Shown here piece after piece: positions 35,083 through 43,457 of a DNA stretch of 64,000 bases. A program made the position numbers and the translations under genes. This stretch comes from Chitinophaga pendula. GTDB lineage: Bacteria > Bacteroidota > Bacteroidia > Chitinophagales > Chitinophagaceae. The notes under the pieces are model-generated. The model ran no database searches. It was not told where the DNA came from and saw only the letters and a list, made by a program, of their open reading frames with translations. Position 1 is the first letter of the stretch. Every line of letters begins with the position of its first letter. The stretch lies in the NCBI RefSeq assembly GCF_020386615.1, contig NZ_CP077769.1, positions 62,001-126,000 of the forward strand, written 5' to 3'.

Positions 35083-35372
35083 CTACAAACCAAACTGCTC
35101 AAAGTGGTGATTGAAATGTTATGTGTGAAACATACACCACTCCTCATAATTGAGCGGGCCAAAGGATGTACAGGACGGTGGTCCGGATGTGATAAATGGT
35201 AAGTATGAAAATCTGCTACTTCTGCCAGCAACTGGTCCTGTGCTTCTTCCATACTAAGATGCGCTATCATCTGCTGCGCATTGAAATGCCCCCATAAAGG
35301 AGCCCTGCCTGCGGGCAACTGCCGGATAGTAGTGGCTAACGCCACTGCCTCAAGAATGGTGGTTTCTTACAT
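35083..35372 (-). pseudogene. Decayed DUF1569/DinB-like gene
   Basis: A minus-strand remnant. From ATG at 35372 the second codon is TAA, followed in frame by ETTILEAVALATTIRQLP and PLWGHFNAQQMIAHLS, the N-terminal signature of DUF1569 (DinB-like) proteins. About 30 residues later the frame HPDHRPVHPL shifts by one base near 35162, and the +1 frame gives FGPLNYEEWCMFHT, then a TAA stop, then HFNHHFEQFGL and TAG. The expected family C-terminus is of the type HPxFGxLxxEEWxxxxxKHxxHHxxQFG. The central part is also shorter than in intact members. So it has two stops, one frameshift and probably a deletion. Confidence 0.7.
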
Positions 35373-35413
35373 AATGGTGTATGGTAGTTTGATAGAGCGA
35401 AAGGTAATATAAG

Positions 35414-37309
35414 CTACTGCACCTGTAGTACCGTAAAGGTCGTCCGCCTGTTTTGTGCCCTGCCTTCCTCCGTATCATTGCTGGCTACCGGAAGCGTCTC
35501 CCCGTAACCTTTCGCTTGTAACCGCGTAGCAGCTACTCCCTTATCGGTGAGATACTTCACTACCGATTTCGCACGGTTTTCCGACAACAACAAGTTGTCT
35601 TTATCACTGCCTACATTATCCGTATGTCCGCCAATCTCGATACGCATACCAGGGTTATCCTGTAATAATCGGATCAATTTGTCCAGCTCGTTCACAGACG
35701 CTGGCTGAAGGGTATATTGTTTGGTGGCGAAGAAAATATTATGCAATACAATACTGGCCCTTATAGCGATAGGCTGCAAGGGGATGTTCTTTTCATATGG
35801 TTCTCCGGGCTGACGGCTCTGCAGCGAAAAATTATCAGAATAAAACAGGTAACCACGCCTGTTTACATTAAATGCATAATCTTTCCCTACAGGCAGCGGA
35901 ACAAGGTAGTTACCGTCCTTATCACTCTGCAGTACACTGACCACCTGCCCCGTGCCCAGATCCGTCAATTCCAGCTGAGCCGCCAGCCGGGCATTGCTGA
36001 CAGAATCAAAAACATATCCTTTCACATAAAGTGTCTGCAAGGGACGCGCCTCCGGATACAATTCAAAGCTGTAAATATCCAGCGAACCTTTACTGTCTGC
36101 TCGGTCAGAAGCGAAGTAAGCGGTCTTACCGTCAGCAGCTACGATCAGGCTGGCTTCCTCGTCGATCGTATTGATCGGATAACCCAGGTTCACCGCAGGC
36201 CCCCAGCTACCATCCGGCTGCCGGCGACTGTAAAACATATCCATATTGCCATAACCGGCATGACCGTTGGAGGCGAAGAAAAGTGTCTGGTTATCGGCAT
36301 GTATAAATGGGGTCGTCTCCCTGCCTCTTGTATTAATGTTAGGCCCCAGCCGCTCCGCCCGCCCCCATTGCCCATTGGGCTGTAACTTGCTCAGGAATAT
36401 ATCAGCACTCTGATCATCCGTCTCCCGTACAAAGTACAGCGTCTGCTTGTCGGGCGACAGACAAGGCTGCGATTCCCAAGTGCGTGTGTTGATAGACGGG
36501 CCTATGTTTTTAGGGGCCTCCCAGCCGTTAGCTGTCTTCCGGGAAAAATAAATATCACAACTACCCAACCCGCCAGGAAAATCACATCCGGTAAATACAA
36601 GCATCTCCCCGTCCTGCGAGATCTGCTGCGCACCCTCATTAAAGGCAGAATTTACCGGCTCCCCCATATCCTTCGCCGGTGCCCAGGCAAGACTATCCCT
36701 GCTGGCCACAAAAAAATCCTCATTACGCCCGTTTACCCGCCGGGTAAATACAAGCGTCTTATTATCGATCGTAAGCGAAGGAAAGTACTCCGGATCTTTA
36801 CTGTTGATATGCTCTCCCAGGTTATGTGGCTCAAAAGGCACCGCCTTCAATGCATATTGTAACGCAAACTCGTAATTGGCTTTTAAACGCTCCGCAGTAG
36901 GATTTTTCGACTTCGTGGTCTCCAGGTACCGGTTGACCACTGCCAGCGCATCCCCAAAGCGCCCTCCGCCAGCCAGTGCCTTCGAGTATGATAACGTTGC
37001 AGGCCGCAAGGCACCACTATCCAGCTGCTTTAATTTATCAAAACTGGCCAGCGCCTCTTTGTATTGTTTTAGCTCCACATATGTTATGCCTCGCTGACCA
37101 TAAGCATCCGCAAAACCAGGCGCCACCTTGATGGCCTCTCCCAACAAACGCACCGCCTCCGGAAGGTTGAACCCTCGGACAGCCGTAATAGCATTGTCAA
37201 AATATTGCTGGGCCTTTTTAGGCGCCGTCTCATAAGTCACTACCTGAGCCGTAGCAAACAGGACAGGCAACAACAAACAGCCTATTAAGAACAGGGAACA
37301 CTTTTTCAT
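35414..37309 (-). CDS. PorE-like TPR / WD40 (PD40) / carboxypeptidase-regulatory / OmpA protein
   Basis: 631 residues. Signal peptide (LFLIGCLLLPVLFATAQ), TPR-like helices to about 130, a beta-propeller of PD40 repeats to about 410 (DNKTLVFTRR, DGEMLVFTGCD, DKQTLYFVRE, DNQTLFFASNG, DGKTAYFASDR), a carboxypeptidase-regulatory-like domain around DSVSNARLAAQLELTD, and a C-terminal OmpA domain with IEIGGHTDNVGSDKDN and LSENRAKSV that binds peptidoglycan. This order equals that of PorE of the T9SS. Such proteins are numerous in Bacteroidota, so a direct T9SS role is inference. Confidence 0.9.
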   Translation of the reverse strand: MKKCSLFLIGCLLLPVLFATAQVVTYETAPKKAQQYFDNAITAVRGFNLPEAVRLLGEAIKVAPGFADAYGQRGITYVELKQYKEALASFDKLKQLDSGALRPATLSYSKALAGGGRFGDALAVVNRYLETTKSKNPTAERLKANYEFALQYALKAVPFEPHNLGEHINSKDPEYFPSLTIDNKTLVFTRRVNGRNEDFFVASRDSLAWAPAKDMGEPVNSAFNEGAQQISQDGEMLVFTGCDFPGGLGSCDIYFSRKTANGWEAPKNIGPSINTRTWESQPCLSPDKQTLYFVRETDDQSADIFLSKLQPNGQWGRAERLGPNINTRGRETTPFIHADNQTLFFASNGHAGYGNMDMFYSRRQPDGSWGPAVNLGYPINTIDEEASLIVAADGKTAYFASDRADSKGSLDIYSFELYPEARPLQTLYVKGYVFDSVSNARLAAQLELTDLGTGQVVSVLQSDKDGNYLVPLPVGKDYAFNVNRRGYLFYSDNFSLQSRQPGEPYEKNIPLQPIAIRASIVLHNIFFATKQYTLQPASVNELDKLIRLLQDNPGMRIEIGGHTDNVGSDKDNLLLSENRAKSVVKYLTDKGVAATRLQAKGYGETLPVASNDTEEGRAQNRRTTFTVLQVQ

Positions 37310-37442
37310 AGTCGATATCTGTACCCTCCCCCAGCCCTAGACCAGAAAAGGTATTAAGTTACTTTTATATTTATCTGCCTGTAAAGTAACGAAAAAAGCC
37401 AGCGTAATATTGGAAGATGCGGGCACTCCCGCCAGGGAAAGA

Positions 37443-38075
37443 TCAGGGAACGTTAATATACTTGTGCACCTGTACAGATAAGGTCCATTGCGGATGCTCT
37501 TTGATATAATCCACAATAAGCGGGGTCATCTCTGCCGCACGATCCCATTCAGGTTGCAGATAGAGCTTACAGTGTTTGCCCGCCAGCGCAGCATACTTCT
37601 CCGCCCAGGCAAAATCAGATTTGTTGAAAATAACCACCTTTAACTCATTCGCCTGGCGGCAAATATCAGGAAGCGGCGCTTTGAATTTTTTGGGAGATAA
37701 AGTGATCCAATCCCATTTACCACTTAATGGAGAAGAACCGGATGTCTCCATATGCGTACGAAAACCAGCCTTATGCAGCGCCTTACACAGACCATCCAGG
37801 TTGTGCAACAGCGGCTCTCCACCAGTGATCACCGCCAGGCGACCCGGATGCTGCGAAGCCCTCGATACGATCTCCGCAATAGATACCTGCGGATGTTTGG
37901 CAGCATCCCAGCTATCCTTCACATCACACCAATGACAACCTACATCACAGCCACCAAGCCGGATGAAATAAGCCGCATGCCCCTGGTAAAGTCCTTCGCC
38001 CTGAAGCGTATAAAAGCTTTCCATAACTGGCAAAGTGGCAATAGCGGTACTGGTATGTAGTGAGACGGTAGACAT
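37443..38075 (-). CDS. queE: 7-carboxy-7-deazaguanine synthase (radical SAM)
   Basis: 210 residues from ATG at MSTVSLHTS; the frame extends 24 codons further without conservation. The substrate-binding start FYTLQGEGLYQGHAAYFIRLGG leads to the cluster-binding CDVGCHWCD (C-x3-C-x2-C), then VITGGEPLL. QueE converts the QueD product to 7-carboxy-7-deazaguanine in the queuosine pathway. queD, folE and tgt are elsewhere in the window. The gene is isolated on the minus strand, upstream of the PorE-like gene by 134 bp. Confidence 0.94.
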   Translation of the reverse strand: MSTVSLHTSTAIATLPVMESFYTLQGEGLYQGHAAYFIRLGGCDVGCHWCDVKDSWDAAKHPQVSIAEIVSRASQHPGRLAVITGGEPLLHNLDGLCKALHKAGFRTHMETSGSSPLSGKWDWITLSPKKFKAPLPDICRQANELKVVIFNKSDFAWAEKYAALAGKHCKLYLQPEWDRAAEMTPLIVDYIKEHPQWTLSVQVHKYINVP

Positions 38076-38153
38076 AATTTGCCGCAAAGTTCCTAAATCG
38101 CAGGGCAAATGCCAAATATTCCGCAGGCAATAGCATGCCTCCTGCAAATAAAT

Positions 38154-38182
38154 AAAAAGGGAACGTGCGATACGTTCCCTTT
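38154..38182 (-). terminator. Intrinsic terminator after folD
   Basis: Perfect 11-bp stem AAAGGGAACGT/ACGTTCCCTTT with loop GCGAT; the minus strand ends CCCTTTTTATT. Confidence 0.88.
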
Positions 38183-38215
38183 AAATAGCTGATAATCAGC
38201 TGTATTTTTGGTTTC

Positions 38216-39103
38216 TTAGTTCAGATTGCCCTTTTCTCCGATACATGCCTGATAAGTGTTCTTTAACAGCGCAGCGATCGTCATCGGACCAACACCTCCC
38301 GGTACCGGCGTAATAAAACTTACCTTGGGAGATACCTCCGCAAAGTTCACATCACCCACTAACCGGAAACCACTCTTCTTACTCTCATCAGCAACACGGT
38401 TGATACCCACGTCAACGATCACAGCACCTTCTTTCACCATATCACCGGTCACAAAATTAGGTCTGCCGATCGCCGCCACAATGATATCCGCCTCCCGGCA
38501 GATCTCCGCCAGGTTAGCCGTCTGAGAGTGACACAGCGTAACCGTACAGTTACCAGGATTGCTGTTACGGCTCAACAGGATACTGATCGGCGTACCCACA
38601 ATGTGGCTGCGGCCAATCACCACCGCATGTTTACCCTTCGTAGGAATATTATAATGCTCCAACAACAACATAATGCCATAAGGCGTCGCAGGAATAAATG
38701 CAGGTAAACCACTTACCATCTTACCTACATTCACCGGATGAAAACCATCCACATCCTTGCTGGGATCAATAGCATTGATCACCAACTCTTCATTGATGTG
38801 TTTAGGTAATGGCAATTGTACCAATATACCGTCTACATCAGGATTTTCATTGAGTAATGCTATTTGGTCCAGTAAATGCTTTTCGGAGATCTGCGCGTCA
38901 AAACGCAGCAGGGTAGAGTCATAACCGATCGCCGCACAAGATTTCACCTTGGATGCTACATAAGTCTCGCTTGCGCCGTCGTTGCCTATTAATATCGCTG
39001 CCAGGTGAGGAACCTTTTTGCCGGCAGCCTTCAATGCCGCCACTTCAGTGGCCAGCTGGGCCTTGATAGCCTCAGATACAAGTTTACCGTCTATAATTTG
39101 CAT
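38216..39103 (-). CDS. folD: Methylenetetrahydrofolate dehydrogenase / cyclohydrolase
   Basis: 295 residues from ATG at MQIIDGKLV; an upstream TTG at 39109 lies within the promoter -7 element and is rejected. Catalytic region YVASKVKSC (Lys near 57), [14 protein letters not shown], the NADP loop [13 protein letters not shown] and the C-terminal [16 protein letters not shown]. Interconverts methylene-, methenyl- and formyl-tetrahydrofolate. The -7 box ends three bases before the ATG, so the transcript is predicted to be leaderless. Confidence 0.97.
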   Translation of the reverse strand: MQIIDGKLVSEAIKAQLATEVAALKAAGKKVPHLAAILIGNDGASETYVASKVKSCAAIGYDSTLLRFDAQISEKHLLDQIALLNENPDVDGILVQLPLPKHINEELVINAIDPSKDVDGFHPVNVGKMVSGLPAFIPATPYGIMLLLEHYNIPTKGKHAVVIGRSHIVGTPISILLSRNSNPGNCTVTLCHSQTANLAEICREADIIVAAIGRPNFVTGDMVKEGAVIVDVGINRVADESKKSGFRLVGDVNFAEVSPKVSFITPVPGGVGPMTIAALLKNTYQACIGEKGNLN

Positions 39104-39106
39104 GTG

Positions 39107-39114
39107 CAAAGGTA
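39107..39114 (-). promoter_or_regulatory. -7 element (TACCTTTG) of folD
   Basis: Exact TAnnTTTG on the minus strand, separated by CAC from the folD ATG. Confidence 0.6.
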
Positions 39115-39304
39115 ATCATAAATCACAAATGCGTCCATCCGATTTGTGATTGATACTCATCGCCTAACAAGCACCAATAATAGCCACAGGTTATAGTGAA
39201 AAAAATATTATCAGCTAAAAAGGAGTAGTACTTTTTTGATCGGGATACGTCTTCTAAGCGAAAGAGAATAAAAAGAGTAAAAAGGAGAGGATTCCCACAA
39301 GTTC

Positions 39305-39359
39305 CGCAAAACAAGTTCGCGTGTTTTCAGAACGAAACTGATACGGAACTTGTTTTGCG
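39305..39359. repeat. 14-bp inverted repeat downstream of pckA
   Basis: CGCAAAACAAGTTC and GAACTTGTTTTGCG are perfect complements separated by 27 nt; GAACTTGTT occurs once more about 20 bp on. It lies in the 312-bp spacer between folD and pckA, 70 bp after the pckA stop; nothing else was recognised in that spacer. Confidence 0.65.
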
Positions 39360-39428
39360 TCAAGGCATGGCCTTTACTGAACTTGTTACATGCGGTGGAA
39401 CTTACAAGGCTAAAGACCTACAATATAA

Positions 39429-41030
39429 TTAAATTTTTGGAGATGCAGATAAAATTTCTTCTCCCGCTTCAGCAGCATACTTTTCAAAGTTACGCACAAA
39501 CTGGCCAGCCAGGTTAGCCGCCTGCTTGTCATACGCCTCCTTGTCCTCCCAGGTGTTACGCGGATCAAGGATCTCCCCAGGTACCCCCGGACAATTGCCC
39601 GGAATAGCAAAACCAAATACCGGCTGTTCATGATAAGTAACCTCATCCAGCTCTCCGCGCAAAGCAGCACCGATCATCGCACGGGTATAACTCAACTTCA
39701 TACGGTTACCTACACCATACGGACCTCCGGTCCAACCGGTATTTACTAACCACACATTCACCTCATGCTTACGCATCTTATCCCCCAGCATCTGCGCATA
39801 CTTCGCAGGATGCAATGGCAGGAACGGTGCACCAAAACATGCACTGAACGTAGACTTAGGCTCCGTTACACCCGCCTCCGTACCAGCCACCTTAGCTGTA
39901 TATCCGGAAATAAACTGGTACATTGCCTGACCAGGCGTCAGCTTGGAGATCGGAGGTAATACCCCGTAAGCATCACAGGTCAGGAAAAAGATATTCTGCG
40001 GAATACCACCCACAGAAGGCTCCATCGCATTATCTATATAATGTAACGGATAAGATACACGGGTATTCTCCGTAATACTTTTGTCTGCATAATTCACCTG
40101 GTTAGTACCAGCATAGAATGCCACATTCTCCAGCAAAGCGCCTTCACGCACCGCCCGGAAGATCTGTGGTTCCTTCTCCTCACTCAGGTCGATACACTTG
40201 GCATAACAACCACCTTCGAAATTAAACACATTCTCTGCCGTCCAGCCATGCTCATCGTCACCGATCAGCTTACGCTCCGGATCAGCACTGAGCGTCGTCT
40301 TTCCAGTACCACTCAAGCCGAAGAACACCGCAGTGTCCCCGTCCTTACCCTGGTTGGCAGAACAGTGCATACTCAATACCCCCTTCTCATGAGGAAGTAC
40401 ATAGTTCAGAATAGTAAAAATACCCTTCTTCATCTCTCCCGTATAAGCAGTACCGCCAATCAGGATGATCTTTTTACTGAAACTTACCGCAGCAAAATTA
40501 TGCTGACGGGTACCATCCGTAGCCGGATCCGCCATACAGCCAGGTGCCTGTATAATCGTCCAGTCTATATCCAGGTACTCCAGCTCCTCCTCAGAAGGAC
40601 GCAAGAACATGTTATAAGCAAACAGGTTCGCCCATGGCATCTCGTTGATCACACGAATGTTGATACGATAGTTAGCATCTGCACAGGCATAACAATCCCG
40701 CATCCATACCTCTTTACCTGCAAAATACTTCGTAACCTTATTATACAGCTTGTCAAAAGAGGCAGGCTCTATAGCAATGTTAAAGTCATTCCAGTTAACA
40801 GTATGTAGGGTCTTGTCATCCTTTACTATGAACTTGTCTTTGGGTGAACGGCCGGTAAATTCTCCCGTGTGCACGACCAGTGCGCCACTGTCAGATAACT
40901 CACCTTGTTTGCGGGCCAAGGTCTGGGTAACTAAGGCGTCCGGCGAAAGTTGATAAAAAATATTAGCCGTGTTCTCTATGCCTAATTCCCGTAAGTCTGT
41001 AATGGGATTCCTTACGCTGCTCATTTGCAT
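39429..41030 (-). CDS. pckA: Phosphoenolpyruvate carboxykinase (ATP)
   Basis: 533 residues. VVHTGEFTGRSPKDKFIVKD near the N-terminus, the P-loop FGLSGTGKTTLSADP (near 245) and metal/nucleotide site LIGDDEHGW, with IGGTAYTGEMKKG and a late NTGWTGGPYGVG. The ATP-dependent enzyme converts oxaloacetate to PEP for gluconeogenesis. Two in-frame ATGs (41030 and 41024) are possible. A full promoter with both -33 TTTG and -7 TAGTTTTG boxes lies upstream. Confidence 0.97.
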   Translation of the reverse strand: MQMSSVRNPITDLRELGIENTANIFYQLSPDALVTQTLARKQGELSDSGALVVHTGEFTGRSPKDKFIVKDDKTLHTVNWNDFNIAIEPASFDKLYNKVTKYFAGKEVWMRDCYACADANYRINIRVINEMPWANLFAYNMFLRPSEEELEYLDIDWTIIQAPGCMADPATDGTRQHNFAAVSFSKKIILIGGTAYTGEMKKGIFTILNYVLPHEKGVLSMHCSANQGKDGDTAVFFGLSGTGKTTLSADPERKLIGDDEHGWTAENVFNFEGGCYAKCIDLSEEKEPQIFRAVREGALLENVAFYAGTNQVNYADKSITENTRVSYPLHYIDNAMEPSVGGIPQNIFFLTCDAYGVLPPISKLTPGQAMYQFISGYTAKVAGTEAGVTEPKSTFSACFGAPFLPLHPAKYAQMLGDKMRKHEVNVWLVNTGWTGGPYGVGNRMKLSYTRAMIGAALRGELDEVTYHEQPVFGFAIPGNCPGVPGEILDPRNTWEDKEAYDKQAANLAGQFVRNFEKYAAEAGEEILSASPKI

Positions 41031-41056
41031 AAAGCAAGATTGTTTTGGTGTAAAAG

Positions 41057-41086
41057 CAAAACTAGCGATTTTTTGATATTGTCAAA
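41057..41086 (-). promoter_or_regulatory. pckA promoter: -33 TTTG and -7 TAGTTTTG
   Basis: On the minus strand TTTG, an 18-nt spacer and TAGTTTTG. Both boxes and the spacing fit the Bacteroidota primary sigma consensus (TTTG, 17-23 nt, TAnnTTTG); the most complete promoter in the window. Confidence 0.75.
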
Positions 41087-41386
41087 TTTTATAGGTGTTG
41101 TCCCATTGAAATTTAGACAATTCAGCCACCTAACCTTTTTTTGTTTAAATAATATTTAATAGCCCCGTTTTTATTTGCTAAAAACGCAAAGGAATTAGCT
41201 GTCAATATATAGTAAAAAATGAGCTATTATTAATATGCTGATTACCAGTGCAAAAATGAACGCGTGAAATACTTTGTCAACTCTTTTAATGCCTTGATAA
41301 GCCCGTTAGTACAGCGTTTGATCGTTTTTTGATTAATATGCTAAGTCATATTAACAGCCATATTGCTATCGATTGCCGCCCCTCCC

Positions 41387-41569
41387 TTACCCCCCAAAGC
41401 CTACTTTATCAACCCGAAGTTTCCCTTTTTTCGTATCGAGAACCAACCGATATCCCCCAAAAAGGTTATTCCCCGTCATACCTCCAATACCCATCTTCAT
41501 CATCCGCTCCACTTGCGACGGGTCAACACCGTCTATATAGGTAACATAATGAAGTGGTGGCCGCAGCCG
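41387..41569 (-). pseudogene. Possible gene remnant without a start
   Basis: 61-codon minus-strand frame between two stops that reads like a real C-terminus: YVTYIDGVDPSQVERM, IGGMTGNNLFGGYRLVLD and ending KLRVDKVGFGG. The GNNLF..YRLVLD..KGKL pattern recalls the end of retropepsin-like aspartyl protease domains, but the match is loose. No start codon precedes the conserved-looking part except internal ATGs. The rest of the 41087-41969 spacer has the pckA promoter, a palindrome and the 11-bp repeat array. Confidence 0.3.
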
Positions 41570-41580
41570 TCAGATTATAA

Positions 41581-41596
41581 TTTCACCCGGGTGAAA
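41581..41596. repeat. 16-bp perfect palindrome TTTCACCCGGGTGAAA
   Basis: Perfect dyad, followed by GCCCCGGG, in AT-rich spacer DNA. Could be an operator or part of a small dispersed repeat. Confidence 0.5.
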
Positions 41597-41650
41597 GCCC
41601 CGGGATCATAAAATACGAAAAGTGGTCAAAATTAGAAAAGTTCCGGTTTC

Positions 41651-41815
41651 ACTCACCTCCACCTTTCCTTCGCTTCTCCTATAGCATCGGTATAAGTAAA
41701 CTATACTTCACGTCCACCTTTCCTATAACATTCCTATAGTCATCCTATATCTCACGTCCACCTTTCCTGCGCTTTTCCTATACCATTTGTATAAGTAAAG
41801 CGTACTTCCCGCCCG
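41651..41815 (-). repeat. 11-bp modular repeat array, locus C (15 modules)
   Basis: 165 bp that divide without a single indel into fifteen 11-mers. Read on the minus strand they include TGGACGTGAGA, TATAGGATGAC, TATAGGAATGT, TATAGGAAAGG, TGGACGTGAAG, TATAGGAGAAG, CGAAGGAAAGG and TGGAGGTGAGT. TGGACGTGAG-type modules mark higher-order units of 55, 44 and 55 bp (5, 4 and 5 modules). The same module types make up loci A and B. Lies between the pckA promoter and the aminopeptidase gene. Confidence 0.88.
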
Positions 41816-41969
41816 TTGGACCGCTTTACCAAAATTACCCTGAACTCCACCCCATTGCCCGGGCTACCACTCCGCACATCATAAAATCCACTTCCCATTT
41901 CGTCATTTTGCTGTAGGTTTGACGCCTTATTTGGATTTAAATCATACATTTTCATATAAAACATTCATT

Positions 41970-43262
41970 ATGAAGTATTTGCCTCTGGATGCGCAGATAT
42001 TTGTCCAAAACCGTCAGCGTTTTATCGCTAAAATGAAGCCGCAGTCCATCGCCATCTTTAACTCAAACGATGAGCTCCCTACCAATGGAGACGCACTGCA
42101 CCGTTTTAAGCAAAATTCCGATCTCTATTGGCTCACCGGTATCGAACAGGAAGATACCATGGTCATCCTATACCCGGACCATCCGGATCCTAAATACCGC
42201 GAAGTACTCGTACTGGTCCGCCCTAATGAGCTGAAAGAGAAATGGGATGGTCACCGCCTTCGCCGCGAGGAAGCCTTCGCTATCTCCGGTATCAATACCA
42301 TCGTATGGCTCGATAGCCTGGATGCCGTACTCCAGCAATGGATACATGAGGCAGAAAATATCTACCTCAACTCCAACGAGAACAATCGTAAGGCTAACCT
42401 CGTACCCGTACGCGACTACCGCTATGCAGAAGAAATGCGTACCAGGTACCCACTGCATAACTACCTGCGCGCTGCCGCTATCATGAAAGAAGTACGCGCA
42501 GTGAAAACCGCAGACGAGATCAAAGTGATCCAGCAAGCCATCGACATCACCGAAAAAACTTTCCGCCGCCTCCTCCAGTTCATCAAACCTGGCGTATGGG
42601 AACATGAGATACATGCAGAGATCCTCCACGAATTCCTCCGCAATCGCTCCGGCGGCGAAGCCTATGGCTCCATCATCGCCAGCGGCGACCGTGCCCGTAC
42701 CTTGCACTATGTGGCCAACAACCAGGAGTGTAAAGATGGAGAACTGATACTGATGGACTTCGGCGCCGAATATGGTGGCTATAATGCCGACCTCACCCGC
42801 ACCGTACCCGTAAATGGTAAGTTCACCAAACGCCAGCGCGAGATCTATGACGCCTGCCTCCACCTGCACAACTATGCCAAAGGCATCCTCCGCCCTGGTA
42901 TCACCATCGGCAAATACCACGAAATGGTAGGAGAAGAAGCAGGCAAAGAATTCGTGAAGATCGGCCTCCTCAAACAGGAAGATATCAACAATCAAGACCC
43001 GGAAAATCCTGCCTACCGCAAATACCTCTACCATGGCATCTCCCACCACCTGGGCATAGATGTACACGACCTCGGTCCTTCCTTCTGGAAACCAATCCCC
43101 GAAGGCGCCGTCCTCACCGTAGAACCTGGTATCTATGTAGAAGAAGAAAACATCGGCATCCGTATAGAAAACAATATCTGGCTCACCGCCTCCGGCAACG
43201 TAGACCTGATGAAAAATATCCCGATCACCGCAGATGAAATAGAAACGCTGATGAAACACTGA
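41970..43262 (+). CDS. pepP: Aminopeptidase P family protein (M24B)
   Basis: 430 residues from ATG at MKYLPLDAQIF; the frame reaches back 17 codons into non-conserved sequence. An N-terminal creatinase-like domain is followed by the pita-bread domain with metal ligands in LMDFGAEYGGYNADLTRT (two Asp), GISHHLGIDVHD (His) and TVEPGIYVEEENIGIRIENN (two Glu). It removes N-terminal residues from X-Pro peptides. Stands alone, with a terminator following. Confidence 0.94.
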   Translation: MKYLPLDAQIFVQNRQRFIAKMKPQSIAIFNSNDELPTNGDALHRFKQNSDLYWLTGIEQEDTMVILYPDHPDPKYREVLVLVRPNELKEKWDGHRLRREEAFAISGINTIVWLDSLDAVLQQWIHEAENIYLNSNENNRKANLVPVRDYRYAEEMRTRYPLHNYLRAAAIMKEVRAVKTADEIKVIQQAIDITEKTFRRLLQFIKPGVWEHEIHAEILHEFLRNRSGGEAYGSIIASGDRARTLHYVANNQECKDGELILMDFGAEYGGYNADLTRTVPVNGKFTKRQREIYDACLHLHNYAKGILRPGITIGKYHEMVGEEAGKEFVKIGLLKQEDINNQDPENPAYRKYLYHGISHHLGIDVHDLGPSFWKPIPEGAVLTVEPGIYVEEENIGIRIENNIWLTASGNVDLMKNIPITADEIETLMKH

Positions 43263-43287
43263 TCAGCCGCAAACAATAAATAATTGG

Positions 43288-43325
43288 TATGTTCCGCGCC
43301 CGTCGTGCGGAACATATCTTTTTAT
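43288..43325 (+). terminator. Intrinsic terminator after pepP
   Basis: TATGTTCCGC/GCGGAACATA 10-bp perfect stem, 9-nt loop, then TCTTTTTATC. Confidence 0.85.
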
Positions 43326-43427
43326 CTACCCGCCGCCCGGAAATTTTTACCGATTTATACGCCGATATTTCTACATTAGCGGCGCGTCCGGTTCGAATGT
43401 ATATCGTCTAATAAAATCTTACCAACC

Positions 43428-43457
43428 ATGAGCGGACCCTCATGGACCAGATTATGA
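43428..43457 (+). CDS. Possible 9-residue upstream ORF overlapping the pssA start
   Basis: ATG at 43428 encodes MSGPSWTRL and stops at a TGA that overlaps the internal pssA ATG at 43454 as ATGA. It could couple translation or be chance. No other support. Confidence 0.2.
   Translation: MSGPSWTRL

Noticed and set aside
41651..41815. CRISPR array
   Set aside because: Units abut without unique spacers, the period is 11 bp, and no cas gene is present.
42168..43259. 363-codon minus-strand frame opposite pepP
   Set aside because: It is the reverse complement of a conserved M24B peptidase gene; antisense frames stay open because of strong codon-position C bias. No recognisable protein.
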